Under the pieces are notes generated by a model. It was not told the DNA's origin. It saw only the letters and a program-made list of their open reading frames with translations, and made no database searches. Below, piece by piece: positions 1 through 9,735 of a DNA stretch of 64,000 nt. Each line of letters starts with the position of its first letter. The stretch's first letter is position 1. The DNA lies in assembly GCA_951799405.1 (NCBI GenBank), contig OX637334.1:1488001-1552000 (forward strand). The letters are read 5' to 3'. A program made the translations under genes and the position numbers. This stretch comes from Agapetus fuscipes. Lineage: Eukaryota; Arthropoda; Insecta; Trichoptera; Glossosomatidae.

Positions 1-539
1 GCTGCCTTTGACACATTTCCCAAGGAACGTGCTAAAAATAGCGCAGAATTAGGGCGCGCAGTAATGAGGTTGCCAAACATATAATATATTCCCGATACTT
101 TCCGTATGATTCATGCCGCTTTGCATTGAGTCAAAGCCTAAATTGATGTTGAAATATTTGGCAAAGCAGATGAACTTGAAAGTTCTCTGTTTTTTTATTT
201 GGCACACTGACAAAAGAAAAGCCTGCTTATCTTTTGATAAATAAGGATAAATAATTTTTAAAAATAAGGTCTGAAAAAAATGTTTTTGGGACATCCATAA
301 TATATAATAAATTATATTGTTTTAGATTGTTATTATATGAACGATGTCTGCCTGGTGAATTTCTTTATTAGTGATATTTGAATGGTTTCTGAAGTTTTTA
401 TTTTTGATATGCTTTTTTTTTTGCTTCTAACCTACTGTTTAGTGTTTATATATGGGTTTATTTTTTCTTTTCTTTTCTTTTATGTTTTACCGTAATGTTT
501 TATACTTTTTATTCTTGTAATATTTATTGTTATTGTTGT
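1..539. other. Unassigned AT-rich sequence
   Basis: No recognisable gene or repeat. A minus-strand ORF of 81 codons at 49-294 shows no motif and is probably chance. Confidence 0.4.
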
Positions 540-610
540 TTTGTATAAACTCCCTTGATATGTACTTATTTCGTAAAAGGCTAACGCCGTAAATAAATAA
601 ATAAATAAAA
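540..610 (+). repeat. Probable LINE 3' end with (TAAA)n tail
   Basis: The stretch ends in GGCTAACGCCGT followed by five TAAA-type repeats. A short motif followed by a TAAA microsatellite is the usual 3' end of several non-LTR retrotransposons. No coding part remains, so the family cannot be assigned. Confidence 0.4.
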
Positions 611-702
611 ATGTTCATTGTGATTTTTTGCGAAATTCAGTAAGAAGATTGGGATTTTATGAGGCACAAGTTTATTATCTAAAATATAAATTGCAAGGCT
701 AA

Positions 703-1016
703 AACGCAAACGCAACTTAGCTACACATGTAGTGTAACTTTTTGCCGCGTTTTTCCGGAAGAGGCCGCATGTGGCGAGTGGAGACTATTTATTTTAGCGG
801 TAATGGGGCCGGCGCGTTACGCCAATCACTTTAGCTAAGTGGGGGTTTCCCAACTCCCGAGGGGACTGGTACTCATTTTTGTGAAGTCTGAGTAAACTTT
901 GCCGTTATTTTATCTTGGGTTTTGAAATAAACACCCAAACGGGAAATCATTTTTGACACCCTCGGTGGGATTTGAACGCGAGCTCTCGACGTGAATTGCT
1001 CTGAGCTATCACCAGG
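703..1016 (-). mobile_element. SINE-2, near full length
   Basis: Read on the minus strand it begins with the tRNA-like head (degenerate GATAGCTCAG A-box region and a GGTTCAAATCC-type B box), continues with the shared body (ACCGAGGGTGTCAAAAATGA, the GTGTTTATTTC stretch, the CTCGGGAGTTGGGAAACCC block) and ends in the TAGCTAAGTTGCGTTTGCG tail. Same organisation as the copies at 41244-41587 and 37448-37752. Confidence 0.8.
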
Positions 1017-1039
1017 ACTATTTTTATACAATGATTACA

Positions 1040-1330
1040 ATGACTGGATTTCATTGGGTAATTATTAATGTATCATTATTTTAAGATGTAACCATTCTGC
1101 TCCTGAAGGTGCCTCATTAGGCGAAAATGTTCGAGCACAAAAAAATAAACAAATAAGTGAATTAACACCATCTTTTAAACATTTGATTTTTTAAATAATT
1201 ATAGATTAACACTAAAAAATATAATTCCTTTAAGATATTCAATAATAAATCATTCATTGACCATTAATGCCTGTTTCTGACCAGGTTTGTAAATTGATTT
1301 TCTCTTCAAAAGTTGATTTTATTTAAAAAA
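1040..1330 (+). mobile_element. SINE-3 3' part, split by a foldback fragment
   Basis: Positions 1048-1085 (CATTGGGTAATTATTAATG) and 1242-1330 (CATTAATGCCTGTTTCTG then CCAGG) match consecutive parts of SINE-3 as seen at 60283-60543 and 38575-38850. The tRNA-like head is missing. The middle is occupied by a different repeat (1086-1241). Confidence 0.6.
1086..1241 (+). repeat. Foldback family B, one arm
   Basis: Contains AACCATTCTGCTCCTGAAGG, GCCTCATTAGGCGAAAATG and GTTCGAGCACAAAAAAATA, almost the same as the right half of the palindromic copy at 5785-6036. The tail reads like the end of an arm. It interrupts SINE-3. Confidence 0.6.
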
Positions 1331-1552
1331 AAGAACTACATTTAATGATAAGGTATAGATGGGAGCGATAAAGGTGAGAAATTGTAGCTTGAGAGCGCTA
1401 CATGTGAGATGGCGTAGGGTAGAGCCCGTCTGATGTATTGGGGTAGTGATACTTGTACTTCAGTTTAACATTGTTGCGCCCTTGCTCGTCAAAGAAATTT
1501 ATAAAGTCATGAATAATGCAGGACGCTGGAAGTTGGGAGGCGCCGAGAGTTG

Positions 1553-2130
1553 GAGAGATGTGGAGGTAAAAAGAGAAACTCTGAGATGTGGGGAGATATA
1601 GAAAGAAACTCTGAGATGTGGGTAGGTATAGAGAGATGTGGAGGTATCGAGAGATGTGTGGAGATATAGAGAGATGTGGAGGTATAGAGAGAGGTGGAAA
1701 TATAGAGAGATACGGAGAGATGATGATGATGGATGATTTTTTTCCTGTGGCGTCATTTAATGGTCCAGGACCATCTCAAGGACGCCATGGCTTCTGAAAA
1801 AAAGCAGTCTCTTCAGTCCCTTTCTGAAGGTGGTGGTAGGCTGGTTCGCGCGAACACCGATGGGCAAATTGTTCCAGGCAACCGGCCCGGCCACCGCAAA
1901 GCTCCTGTCTGCAAAATTTGATGTGTTGTGGAGAGATAACGAAAGATATGTGGAGTTGTAGAAATATAGAGAGATGTGAAGATATAGAGAGATGTGGAGA
2001 TATAGAGAGATGTGGAGATATAGAGAGATACGGAGAGATAACTAAAGATGTGTGAGCAAATAGAGATTTAGAAATATGTGTAGATGTAGGGATGAAGGGA
2101 GATATGGAGAGATGGGGAAATACGAGTATA
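1553..2130 (+). repeat. Purine-rich minisatellite, unit about 17-18 bp
   Basis: Degenerate tandem copies of GAGATGTGGAGATATAGA run from 1553 to about 1718 and resume at 1926-2130. The array is cut by a LINE 3' fragment (1719-1925). Purine bias on the plus strand explains the long spurious minus-strand ORFs here. Confidence 0.8.
1719..1925 (-). pseudogene. LINE-C reverse-transcriptase C-terminus with (CATCAT)n tail
   Basis: On the minus strand, ignoring small frameshifts, it reads FADRSFAVAGPVAWNNLP-like sequence and then an FRKGLK-type end, the standard C-terminus of CR1/L2-clade LINE proteins. It is followed by the GGTCCTGGACCATTAAATG 3' UTR and a CATCAT tail next to 1719. A cleaner copy is at 32890-33108. 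Strongly 5' truncated, no catalytic domain; inserted into the minisatellite. Confidence 0.75.
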
Positions 2131-2315
2131 TGTAGATTCACTCACATCCCTCCGCTGTTAAAAAAAACAACATTGTACGAGAGAAGAGATTTATCGTTTA
2201 AAGGTGTGTGGAGCCGCGATATTAAAAAAAAAACATAAATACGCCTGTCTTCAAAAAGGTACGGTTAGATCTACCGACAGCCATCGAGACTTCAACCCCT
2301 GGGCGGCTTTGTCAA
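2131..2315. other. Unassigned spacer
   Basis: No repeat or coding signal recognised between the minisatellite and the next LINE fragment. Confidence 0.3.
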
Positions 2316-2890
2316 AAATCTCTGTGACTGTAACCGTAACTGTAACTCTGTCGCTATTCCGCTAGGGGTGGCCAGAGCCTCTGCAGAGCTGCCTTCATTA
2401 TCTCCTATCATTTTTTTTAGGAAATCCTGTGCGGTAGACTCCCTAGATTCTAGAGACTCTAGGGGTCTATGACACTTGCTGTAGTGCCGCAGAGTTGTAC
2501 GAGCTTGGTCGTCACTACAAAGCGCCAATACTCAAGCAAGACCCAGTTGCTGTAAGGCTGGATGGACTCTTGGTGATCGGTCATTGGTAAAGGTTTATGA
2601 ATTTTTAAACCCAGCGAAGAGCAAATTTGAAAATATAAATGGTATATTTTTTGTGCTCCGCCGGGATTCGAACCCACAACCTTCCCATTCAGAGTCCGAA
2701 GTGTTACCACTGAGCTACGGACCGGTCATTACATACCTTTTTCAATTCATTCATATCCATCACTTTTTACACGCATTTTCTTCTTTTACGCTCGATTTGT
2801 TTATCCCATTCTTTCACAATCTCCATATTTTTCTCTTTCTCTCTTTTGTGCTAGGACGGTTTCGTCACAAGCATTTAAACAACATCCCTT
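2316..2890 (-). pseudogene. LINE-A2 (LINE-A relative) 3' end, split by SINE-1b
   Basis: The minus strand carries the 3' signature of this subfamily: CAGAGGCTCTGGCCACCCCT next to the low-coordinate end, preceded by the eroded end of an RT ORF. Copies at 3730-3880, 13240-13835 and 44880-45175 show the same order without interruption. The ORF part resumes at 2736 after the SINE. Frames are broken. Confidence 0.65.
2405..2735 (-). mobile_element. SINE-1b with poly(A) tail
   Basis: Read on the minus strand: head GACCGGTCCGTAGCTCAGTG, B box GGTTCGAATCCCGGCGGAGC, the body with CTTCGCTGGG and GGCTGGATGG, then the alternative 3' end CTAGAGTCTCTAGAATCTAG and a short poly(A) (poly(T) at 2410). It lacks the LINE-B-like 3' end of ordinary SINE-1. 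Nested in a LINE-A2 fragment. Confidence 0.85.
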
Positions 2891-3103
2891 TTAAAATGGG
2901 CGCGTATGGAGAGATGGCTATCAGATGAATTATGAATCAAGTCCCATACACGATCTGTCTGTACAAGTCCACTGAAACTTTACGTCGAAACTCGAGCGTA
3001 GCGTTTTACCAAAAAATGTATTTAATCTAAGAGACGCTGTTTTCTTTTCCATACATATTTGACTAACGCTTCTTTTTCTCTAGTTTCATTCCTGGGATTG
3101 GCT
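2891..3103. other. Unassigned spacer
   Basis: AT-rich, no recognisable repeat or coding potential. Confidence 0.3.
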
Positions 3104-3410
3104 TTAAGCTATTTCTTTCACTCTTCTCTTACATTCTTCCCTGTCTTGTGCGGCTCTTTTAAGGTCTGCATATGATGAGCAGCGCACGCCCACCAACAGG
3201 TCCTCCAGGTATTCTTGGCGTGGGCGTCCCCTAGAGTTGGTCCCCTCGGTCATCCCCTCCATTATGTCATGCAAGAGACCTTCTTGTCGTATTACATGGC
3301 CGATCCATCTTGCACGCCTTTCGGACAAGGTCCTGAGCAGATGCCTTCCTCCTTCGATTCTTTGGAGAACCTCCTCATTTGTAGTGTGGTCTCTCCAGGA
3401 AATTCCTAGT
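3104..3410 (-). pseudogene. Non-LTR retrotransposon ORF2 C-terminal fragment
   Basis: An open minus-strand frame gives, in order, a WRDHTTNEEVL segment, RRARWIGHVIR and RGRPRQEYLEDLL, ending near a KEIA stop. The 'RRARWIGH..R' and 'RGRPR..Y' blocks are typical of the region after the RT domain in RTE/Jockey-type LINEs. It differs clearly from LINE-A (RWFGHMERM), so it is another family. No RT core remains; dead 5'-truncated copy. Confidence 0.7.
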
Positions 3411-3729
3411 AGTAACTAGCGCTATGTTTGAGCTAAAGCGTTAATGTAGACACTTGGGGCATTGTCGGTGCGACTCAAATAAAGCGTACGTATGATGTGT
3501 GACGTCATTAGGTAATTATGACGACTGTCTACGGCGTAGAAGAATCGTAGCGTCGTAGAGGGGTAAAGTATCGAAATTAATTATTGTTTGACACATGATT
3601 TCCAAAGGTCTACGCTTTACAGGAAAAGCTATTATTTATATTTTTCTTCAAATAATTATTTTCGGAGTTATAGTGTTGTCGAGAGCAATAGGTTTTTCAT
3701 TATTTTTTTGAAAAACAACTTCCGTGGTT
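3411..3729. other. Unassigned spacer
   Basis: Contains a short palindromic CTACGGCGTAG near 3530, also seen near 23230, which may mark an eroded MITE. Nothing else recognised. Confidence 0.3.
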
Positions 3730-3880
3730 ATTCTAGTTTCTGTAACTGCAACTCGATCACCGTTCCACTAGGAGTGGCCAGAGCCTCTGTAGAACTGCCT
3801 CCAGTTCTTCTTATCTTTGCAAACCTCTTTCAATTCATTAATATTCATCATCTTTAAAATACATATCTTCTTTTAAACTC
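3730..3880 (-). pseudogene. LINE-A2 3' end
   Basis: The minus strand carries the CAGAGGCTCTGGCCACTCCT signature followed by a GTTACAGAAAC end, with a few codons of RT C-terminus upstream. No tail repeat is clear. Confidence 0.6.
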
Positions 3881-4182
3881 TGTTATGTTTTCATGGAAAG
3901 GTATCTCCAAGGATGTACCTACAGGATACTTACTCCGGCTAGCTCTCATCAGCATCACTCTCAGGGCGTGGGGTTCTTTCTTTGGTATTGCTTACTTGTA
4001 TTTTGGGAAGGTTGTATTTGAAAAGATAAGTTTAACATGAACAAATAAGGGTTTATATACTTTAGTAATATGGGGGAGAAAAGGGGAAATAAGGTAATGA
4101 CTCGACCTGCACTTTGTCACTAAAACACTCCCAACTCTGTTGACTGGAGTTCCCAACTGAAGGACTGGGGCAGCGCCCCAGG
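3881..4182. other. Unassigned spacer
   Basis: No recognisable feature. Confidence 0.3.
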
Positions 4183-4435
4183 CTAGCGGCGGCTCACGAG
4201 GCAGACGCCTCTACACGTTGGAGCCCCTGGGTGGGCGCTCCTATGCACTATGTCTCCTATGCCTCTGGTCCACAAGGCGGGTGCCTTGCTGGTAGGAAAT
4301 CCAAGTAGATGGGGAGGAGGGAGCTCCATTGTAATGCCCCTTCTTGCACCGCTTGGTGCTTGGTCGCTGACGTCTGAATCGGTTGACATCTTGCCGGGAA
4401 CTGATGACCGACGGCCCCATTAGGTCACACGGCAC
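4183..4435 (-). other. GC-rich patch with overlapping minus-strand ORFs
   Basis: This stretch is much richer in G+C than its surroundings. Two overlapping minus-strand frames (4183-4389 and 4241-4435) are open; one encodes MSTDSDVSDQAPSGARRG followed by a proline-rich segment. An acidic/serine start followed by a basic proline-rich stretch is compatible with the start of a LINE ORF1, but there is no zinc knuckle and no motif I can name. It could equally be a host exon fragment. Confidence 0.3.
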
Positions 4436-4436
4436 A

Positions 4437-4505
4437 GTTCGGCCGCTTCCGTGACCGTTTGGCTCAGTTCAGCCGCTTCCGTGACCGTTCGGCTCAGTTC
4501 GGCCA
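4437..4505 (+). repeat. 30-bp tandem repeat, 2.3 copies
   Basis: Two adjacent 30-bp units (4437-4466 and 4467-4496) of the form GTTCGGCCGCTTCCGTGACC plus GTTTGGCTCA differ at two bases, and a third partial unit follows. It adjoins the GC-rich patch. Confidence 0.85.
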
Positions 4506-4559
4506 ACAAAACACACTGCACACATCGAGAATGCTCTTTTATATGTTATTTAGTAAAAT

Positions 4560-4840
4560 AACATAACAACTCACTTTGTATATGCCATTCCTTCACATTC
4601 TCATCAATCTGATCACTCCAAGCTTTTCTCGGTCCCTTACACTTTTCCCTCTCATACTTTCTAGTACAATTAATCTCAGTTGCAAAGATATGTAACATTG
4701 GGAATTCACATATCGACTGCTCCAATGAAGACAGCACTAAGTCAAAAAATATAGTTTTGCAGGAGAAACAGGGGCGACATTGAAAAAGAAAACCATTTTC
4801 TACAGCGTGGGTGGTCAGCCACAAAATCCCATTTCCTACT
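4560..4840 (-). pseudogene. LINE-A-type ORF end fused to a T-unit fragment
   Basis: On the minus strand the 5' side (4671-4840) carries the T-unit start (TGGCTGACCACCCACGCTG). The other part reads KGPRKAWSDQI and VKEWHIQS, matching the LINE-A block RGRPRKVWMDQISEIANEWDIQS. The order (T-unit before ORF end) is not the native one, so two insertions or a rearrangement are involved. Confidence 0.55.
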
Positions 4841-5400
4841 GGAATACATAATTCAATTTAAATACAGGCTGATATTTTTCTAACATTCTCTGTCGAGAAA
4901 ATTAAATGCAACTTTTGTGCTCCAGCCGCGCGTATCCTGTCTCTCACAATACCTCCAGAACACAGTCGTACTCCAAGTATACAAATCTACTCAACCAAAC
5001 CCGAGAATTGTACCAGTTTCTAAGTAAACTAAAACCCTCACTAGATACGCTATTTCATTTTCTGTACATTACCCGTTTACGTGATTTTTAAGTGTAAGCA
5101 GAAAATTTTATACTTGAGCTAATGTACCCCAAAAACCACCAACAAGGTTTTCGCTTGAAAGGTCAACGAGGTAACTCATTTTTAATTTAATTTTTTACCT
5201 TTTCACAAAACGGAATTTCACGGGCGGCGCGGCGTCTCTCTCTCTCTCTTATTTTTAAACTCTGTTGAAATGTTGTGACGGGCGCAATTTCATTTTCAAA
5301 ACAAACAAATTATTGAATTTTTTGGACTCGTACGTATTTTGGGAATGAGACGTCAAATATTTTTGTTATGATGGAAAGAAGATAGAATAATTACAGAATA
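4841..5400. other. Unassigned spacer
   Basis: No element recognised. A short (CT)n run lies near 5237. Confidence 0.3.
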
Positions 5401-5705
5401 GATAGTGAATGGGGAGTTATCAAATAACACTGCGCTCAGCTGAGACTGGAGCCAAATCAAGGATTGAAGAACCTATAAGAAGAGTTAACACAGTGTTTGG
5501 AGAGCGTGCATTTGCAGTTGCTGGCCCTCTGGCCTGGAACCACCTGCCACATCATGTGAGAGAGCTAGAGGACCATGGAAAGTTCCGGAATGCACTGAAG
5601 ACAAGCAAATTTCTGGCATCGTTTGCACCAGCGCCCTTGGAGTGACTACATCACGAAACGGCGCTATAAAGAAATCATCAACTCATCATCATCATCATCA
5701 TCGTT
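5401..5705 (+). pseudogene. CR1/L2-type LINE C-terminus with (ATC)n tail
   Basis: The 5409-5645 frame contains VFGERAFAVAGPLAWNHLP and then FRNALKT, the terminal block of CR1/L2 ORF2 proteins, ending APLE-stop. The 3' UTR is about 30 bp (GGCGCTATAAAGAAATCATC) and ends in CATCATCATCAT. The RT and endonuclease domains are gone through 5' truncation. Similar to, but distinct from, the copy at 37975-38355. Confidence 0.8.
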
Positions 5706-5784
5706 TAAAATGAGATAAAAATGACATTTTACTTTTAGTCTTTTATTTTGTGTATTGTCTTTTCTCAAAAAACCGGTTAATATT

Positions 5785-6036
5785 TCTTTGCTCATTTAAA
5801 AATTCAAATGGATAAAACAGAGTTTTAATTCACTTATTTACTTCTTTTGTCGCCTAATGAGGCATCTTCATTATAAAAATATATTTGTAACCATTCTGCT
5901 TCTGAAGATGCCTCATTAAGCGAAAGTGTTCGAGCACAAAAAAATAAATAAATAAGTGGATTAAAACTCTGTTTTAACCAATTGAATTTTTAAATAGTTA
6001 AAAATGGACTTTCACTGCGTAAACAGATTAACACTA
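5785..6036. repeat. Foldback family B, palindromic copy
   Basis: Left arm ATTTAAAAATTCAAATGG ... TCGCCTAATGAGGCATCTTC is the reverse complement of the right arm TGAAGATGCCTCATTAAGCG ... CAATTGAATTTTTAAAT. The right arm carries CTGAAGAT, a short stem, then CGAAAG (see findings). Related arms lie at 1086-1241 and 35725-35905. Confidence 0.75.
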
Positions 6037-6063
6037 ATTTCTTTATTTATTTAAAAAAATGAA

Positions 6064-6098
6064 GACCGGTCCGTAGTCTAGTGGTAACGCTTTATATA
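6064..6098 (+). mobile_element. SINE-1 head, truncated
   Basis: GACCGGTCCGTAGTCTAGTG followed by GTAACGC is the first ~30 bp of SINE-1; the sequence then runs into a TA repeat and the Helitron-like end. Confidence 0.7.
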
Positions 6099-6238
6099 TA
6101 TACTAGGGGCGTTGCCCCTGGCTGCTACGCAGCCCAACCCCTTAACATTTGGTGAATGTGTATATTGCGCATAGTTTCCTCGCGTTAAAATTCGGAAAAC
6201 ATGTAAAATAATAACATGCAGCCTTTGTAAAAGAAAAT

Positions 6239-8842
6239 CGACCACCCATAGTTTAAAAAATGGTTCACTTTGAAGATTTCAGCTGTGTTTCAGGGAAGAT
6301 TGGCAAGAGTTGCAGGGCTTATATTAATTTGAGATTGGGTTTTTATGTTGTAAGTCAACATGCATTATGTGTAAGCGTGAACTTATAAATGTCTGCTTGT
6401 GGGAATGCATTTAATATGAATCTCGATTGGTATGTATCTTTGCAACTTAGATTATAGAACTTAACAAAATAATTTCCTTGACTTATAGGTTAGTATGTGG
6501 CTGACCACCCATACTGTAAGAATGGTTTACCATGAAAATTTTATCTCTGTTTGAGGAAAAGTCGGCAAGAGTTGCAGGGCTTATGTTCATTTGAGATAAG
6601 TTTTTTATTTTATAAGTCCACATGGGGCATTTGTAAGCGCGAACTTATACCTGTCTGCTTGTGGGAATGCATTTAATATGAATCTCAAATGGTATGTATC
6701 TTTGCAACTTAGATTATAGAACTTAATAAAATAATTTCCTTGACTTATAGGTTAGTATGTGGCTGACCACCCATACTGTAAGAATGGTTTACAATGAAAA
6801 TTTTATCTCTGTTTGAGGAAAAGTCGGCAAGAGTTGCAGGGCTTATGTTCATTTGAGATTAGTTTTTTATTTTATAAGTCCACATGGGGCATTTGTAAGC
6901 GCGAACTTATACCTGTCTGCTTGTGGGAATGCATTTAATATGAATCTCAAATGGTATGTATCTTTGCAACTTAGATTAAAGAACTAAACAAAATAATTTC
7001 CTTGACTAAAAGGTTAGTATGTGGCTGACCACCCATACTGTAAGCAATGGTTCACAATGCAAATTTTATCTCTGTTTGAGGAAAAGTCGGCAAGAGTTGC
7101 AGGGCTTATGTTCATTTGAGATTAGTTTTTTATTTTATAAGTCCACATGGGGCATTTGTAAGCGCGAACTTATACCTGTCTGCTAGTGGGAATGCATTTA
7201 ATATGAATCTCAAATGGTATGTATCTTGCAACTTAGATTAATGAACTAAACAAAATAATTTCCTTGACTAAAAGGTTAGTATGTGGCTGACCACCCATAC
7301 TGTAAGCAATGGTTTACCATGCAAATTTTATCTCTGTTTGAGGAAAAGTCGGCAAAAGTTGCAGGGCTTATGTTCATTTGAGATTAGTTTTTTTATTTTG
7401 CAAGTCCACATTGGGCATTTGTAAGCGTGAACTTGTACCTGTCTGCTTGTGGGAATGCATTTAATATGAATCTCAAATGGTATGTATCTTTGCAACTTAG
7501 ATTATAGAACTTAATAAAATAATTTCCTTGACTTATAGGTTAGTATGTGGCTGACCACCCATACTGTAAGAATGGTTTACAATGAAAATTTTATCTCTGT
7601 TTGAGAAAAAGTCGGCAAGAGTTGCAGGGCTTATGTTCATTTGAGATTAGTTTTTTATTTTATAAGTCCACGTGGGGCATTTGTAAGCGCGAACTTATAC
7701 CTGTCTGCTTGTGGGAATGCATTTAATATGAATCTCAAATGGTATGTATCTTTGCAACTTAGATTATAGAACTTAATAAAATAATTTCCTTGACTTATAG
7801 GTTAGTATGTGGCTGACCACCCATACTGTAAGATTGTTTTACAATGAAAATTTTATCTCTGTTTGAGGAAAAGTCGGCAAGAGTTGCAGGGCTTATGTTC
7901 ATTTAAGGTTAGTTTTTTATTTTATAAGTCCACATGGGGCATTTGTAAGCGCGAACTTATACCTGTCTGCTTGTGGGAATGCATTTAATATGAATCTCAA
8001 ATGGTATGTATCTTTGCAACTTAGATTAATGAACTAAACAAATAATTTTCCTTGACTAAAAGGTTAGTATGTGGCTGACCACCCATACTGTAAGCAATGG
8101 TTCACAATGCAAATTTTATCTCTGTTTGAGGAAAAGTCGGCAAGAGTTGCAGGGCTTATGTTCATTTGAGATTAGTTTTTTTTATTTTGCAAGTCCACAT
8201 TGGGCATTTGTAAGCGTGAACTTGTACCTGTCTGCTTGTGGGAATGCATTTAATATGAATCTCAAATGGTATGTATCTTTGCAACTTAGATTATAGAACT
8301 AAACAAAATAATTTCCTTGACTAAAAGGTTAGTATGTGGCTGACCACCCATACTGTAAGCAATGGTTTACCATGCAAATTTTATCTCTGTTTGAGGAAAA
8401 GTCGGCAAAAGTTGCAGGGCTTATGTTCATTTGAGATTAGTTTTTTTATTTTGCAAGTCCACATTGGGCATTTGTAAGCGTGAACTTGTACCTGTCTGCG
8501 TGTGGGAATGCATTTAATATGAATCTTAAATGGTATGTATCTTTGCAACTTAGATTATGTAAAGAAATACACAAAATAATTTTCTTGACTTATAGGTTGG
8601 TATGAGGCTGACCACCCATACTTTAAAAAATGGTTTACTTTGCAAATTCACCTTTGTTTCAGGGAAGGTTGGCAAGAGTTGCAGGGCTTATGTTCATTTG
8701 GAATGGGCTGTTATGTTGTTAGTACACATGCAGCATATGTAAGCGGGAACTTATACATATCTGCTTGTGGGAATGCATTTAATATAAATCTTAAATGATA
8801 TATATCTTTGCAGCTTAGATTAGATTATCTAATCTAATCTAA
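6239..8842 (+). repeat. Ten head-to-tail T-units with higher-order structure
   Basis: GACCACCCAT recurs at 6239, 6503, 6765, 7027, 7289, 7553, 7815, 8077, 8342 and 8610, a period of 262-268 bp. Each monomer is the LINE-A 3' UTR unit plus a ~25-bp linker. Diagnostic differences (GTAAGAATGG versus GTAAGCAATGG; ACTTATAGG versus ACTAAAAGG; CACATGGGG versus CACATTGGG) show that monomers 2-5 correspond one to one with monomers 6-9, a four-monomer unit of 1050 bp. Monomers 1 and 10 are more like dispersed copies. Confidence 0.9.
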
Positions 8843-9062
8843 TCTAAGTTGCAAGGATATGTTACATTGAAGATTCACATTACATGCATTCTCACAACCA
8901 GACACGTACAAGTTCGCGCTTGCACATGCCTCATGTGAACCTACAACATAAAAATCTTAGATTAGATTAGAAAAGATTAGATTAGAACTTATACATGTCT
9001 GCTCGTAAGAATGCATGTAATATGAATCTCAAATGTTATATATGTTTGCAACTTAGATTACA
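8826..9062. repeat. T-unit fragments in tail-to-tail orientation
   Basis: After the array's ATTAG tail a minus-strand T-unit fragment follows (8840-8957, starting with TCTAATCTAA on the plus strand), then a plus-strand 3' fragment (8975-9062). This makes a palindromic junction of ATTAG repeats. Confidence 0.75.
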
Positions 9063-9379
9063 GATTGAAATCCATTTTTATTTGGCTTTTTTTTTATTTT
9101 TAATTTGCATGAAATAAAAGAAAATGTAAAAAAAACTTTTACGTTTTGCCGCTAGATGTCAATATTGTTCCATACATTTTAAGTATGAACAAACAGATTA
9201 ATTCCTAAAAGTTTTCATACATTTGTAAACACACACGCGTAAGCTCGCCGCATTGCAGCATATATACAAAAATTAATTTGCTATAGAGCATGAATGTGTT
9301 TCATCTGCTGTGATGGCATTGATTTTGAAAATCGAAACTCGACGACGAATGACGACGACGAAGGGTAATATAATAAAGG

Positions 9380-9468
9380 ATATATATATATATATATATA
9401 TATATCAGGCTTATTTATTTTTAATTACACATGATAAGAGAGCGCCGTTTTTGTGTGTGTCACACCGT
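9380..9468 (-). mobile_element. LINE-B 3' end fragment
   Basis: Plus-strand GAGAGCGCCGTTTTTGTG and GTGTCACACC are the reverse complement of the LINE-B 3' UTR (compare 51816-51880 and 63240-63300). Its TA-rich tail borders the Helitron-like end. Confidence 0.75.
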
Positions 9469-9474
9469 TGTCGT

Positions 9475-9735
9475 TAAAAGTCCAATCAATACCTCAGTTG
9501 ATGGAATGCTTGAATTCCATGCCGAGAGCAAGAGTTCAATCCCCACCAAGGGCGTAAGAAATGATTTATTCGATTACGGTGTTTATTTCAAACTCAAAAT
9601 AAAATACCAGCAAGGCTCAATGAGTCTTCACAAGAAAGCCCCCTTGGGAGCTGGTTAACCACCAAGTCAAGTGAAGTGCTTAGCGTAAGGTCCCCTTACG
9701 TGTGAAAACAAATAGGTTCCGCACGACACACCTCT
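9475..9735 (+). mobile_element. SINE-2, diverged
   Basis: Degenerate head with TTCCATGCCGAGAGC and GTTCAATCCCC, then the body (GTGTTTATTTCAAACTC, CTTGGGAGCTGG, AAATAGGTTCC). The 3' tail is missing. A 75-codon ORF over it is spurious. Confidence 0.75.

Larger units (their letters stand above)
6103..9379 (-). mobile_element. Candidate non-autonomous Helitron carrying a LINE-derived array
   Basis: Read on the minus strand, the 3' end shows two GC-rich hairpins, GGCTGC-GTA-GCAGCC and GGGGC-AAC-GCCCC, immediately followed by CTAG and then T, the Helitron 3' signature (hairpin, CTRR, inserted before T). The other end reads TCCTTTATTATATTACCC after an A, compatible with a 5' TC end. Both ends abut TA repeats, as expected for insertion between A and T with no TSD. 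No Rep/helicase ORF is present. The inner ~2.6 kb is the T-unit array. The 3' end is convincing, the 5' end is inferred. Confidence 0.45.

Noticed and set aside
1499..1756. Minus-strand ORF of 85 codons rich in Leu/Ser/Tyr repeats
   Set aside because: It is the antisense translation of the GAGATGTGGAGATATA minisatellite, not a repeat protein.
1776..2141. 121-codon minus-strand ORF
   Set aside because: It joins minisatellite antisense to an out-of-frame LINE-C C-terminus.
6239..8842. CRISPR-like or coding tandem array
   Set aside because: Repeats are long (~262 bp) without short spacers, and the monomer is the LINE-A 3' UTR; the genome is eukaryotic.
8826..8870. Telomeric repeat tract
   Set aside because: The (TTAGA)n runs are short T-unit tails; the unit is ATTAG, not the TTAGG or TTAGGG telomere repeat.
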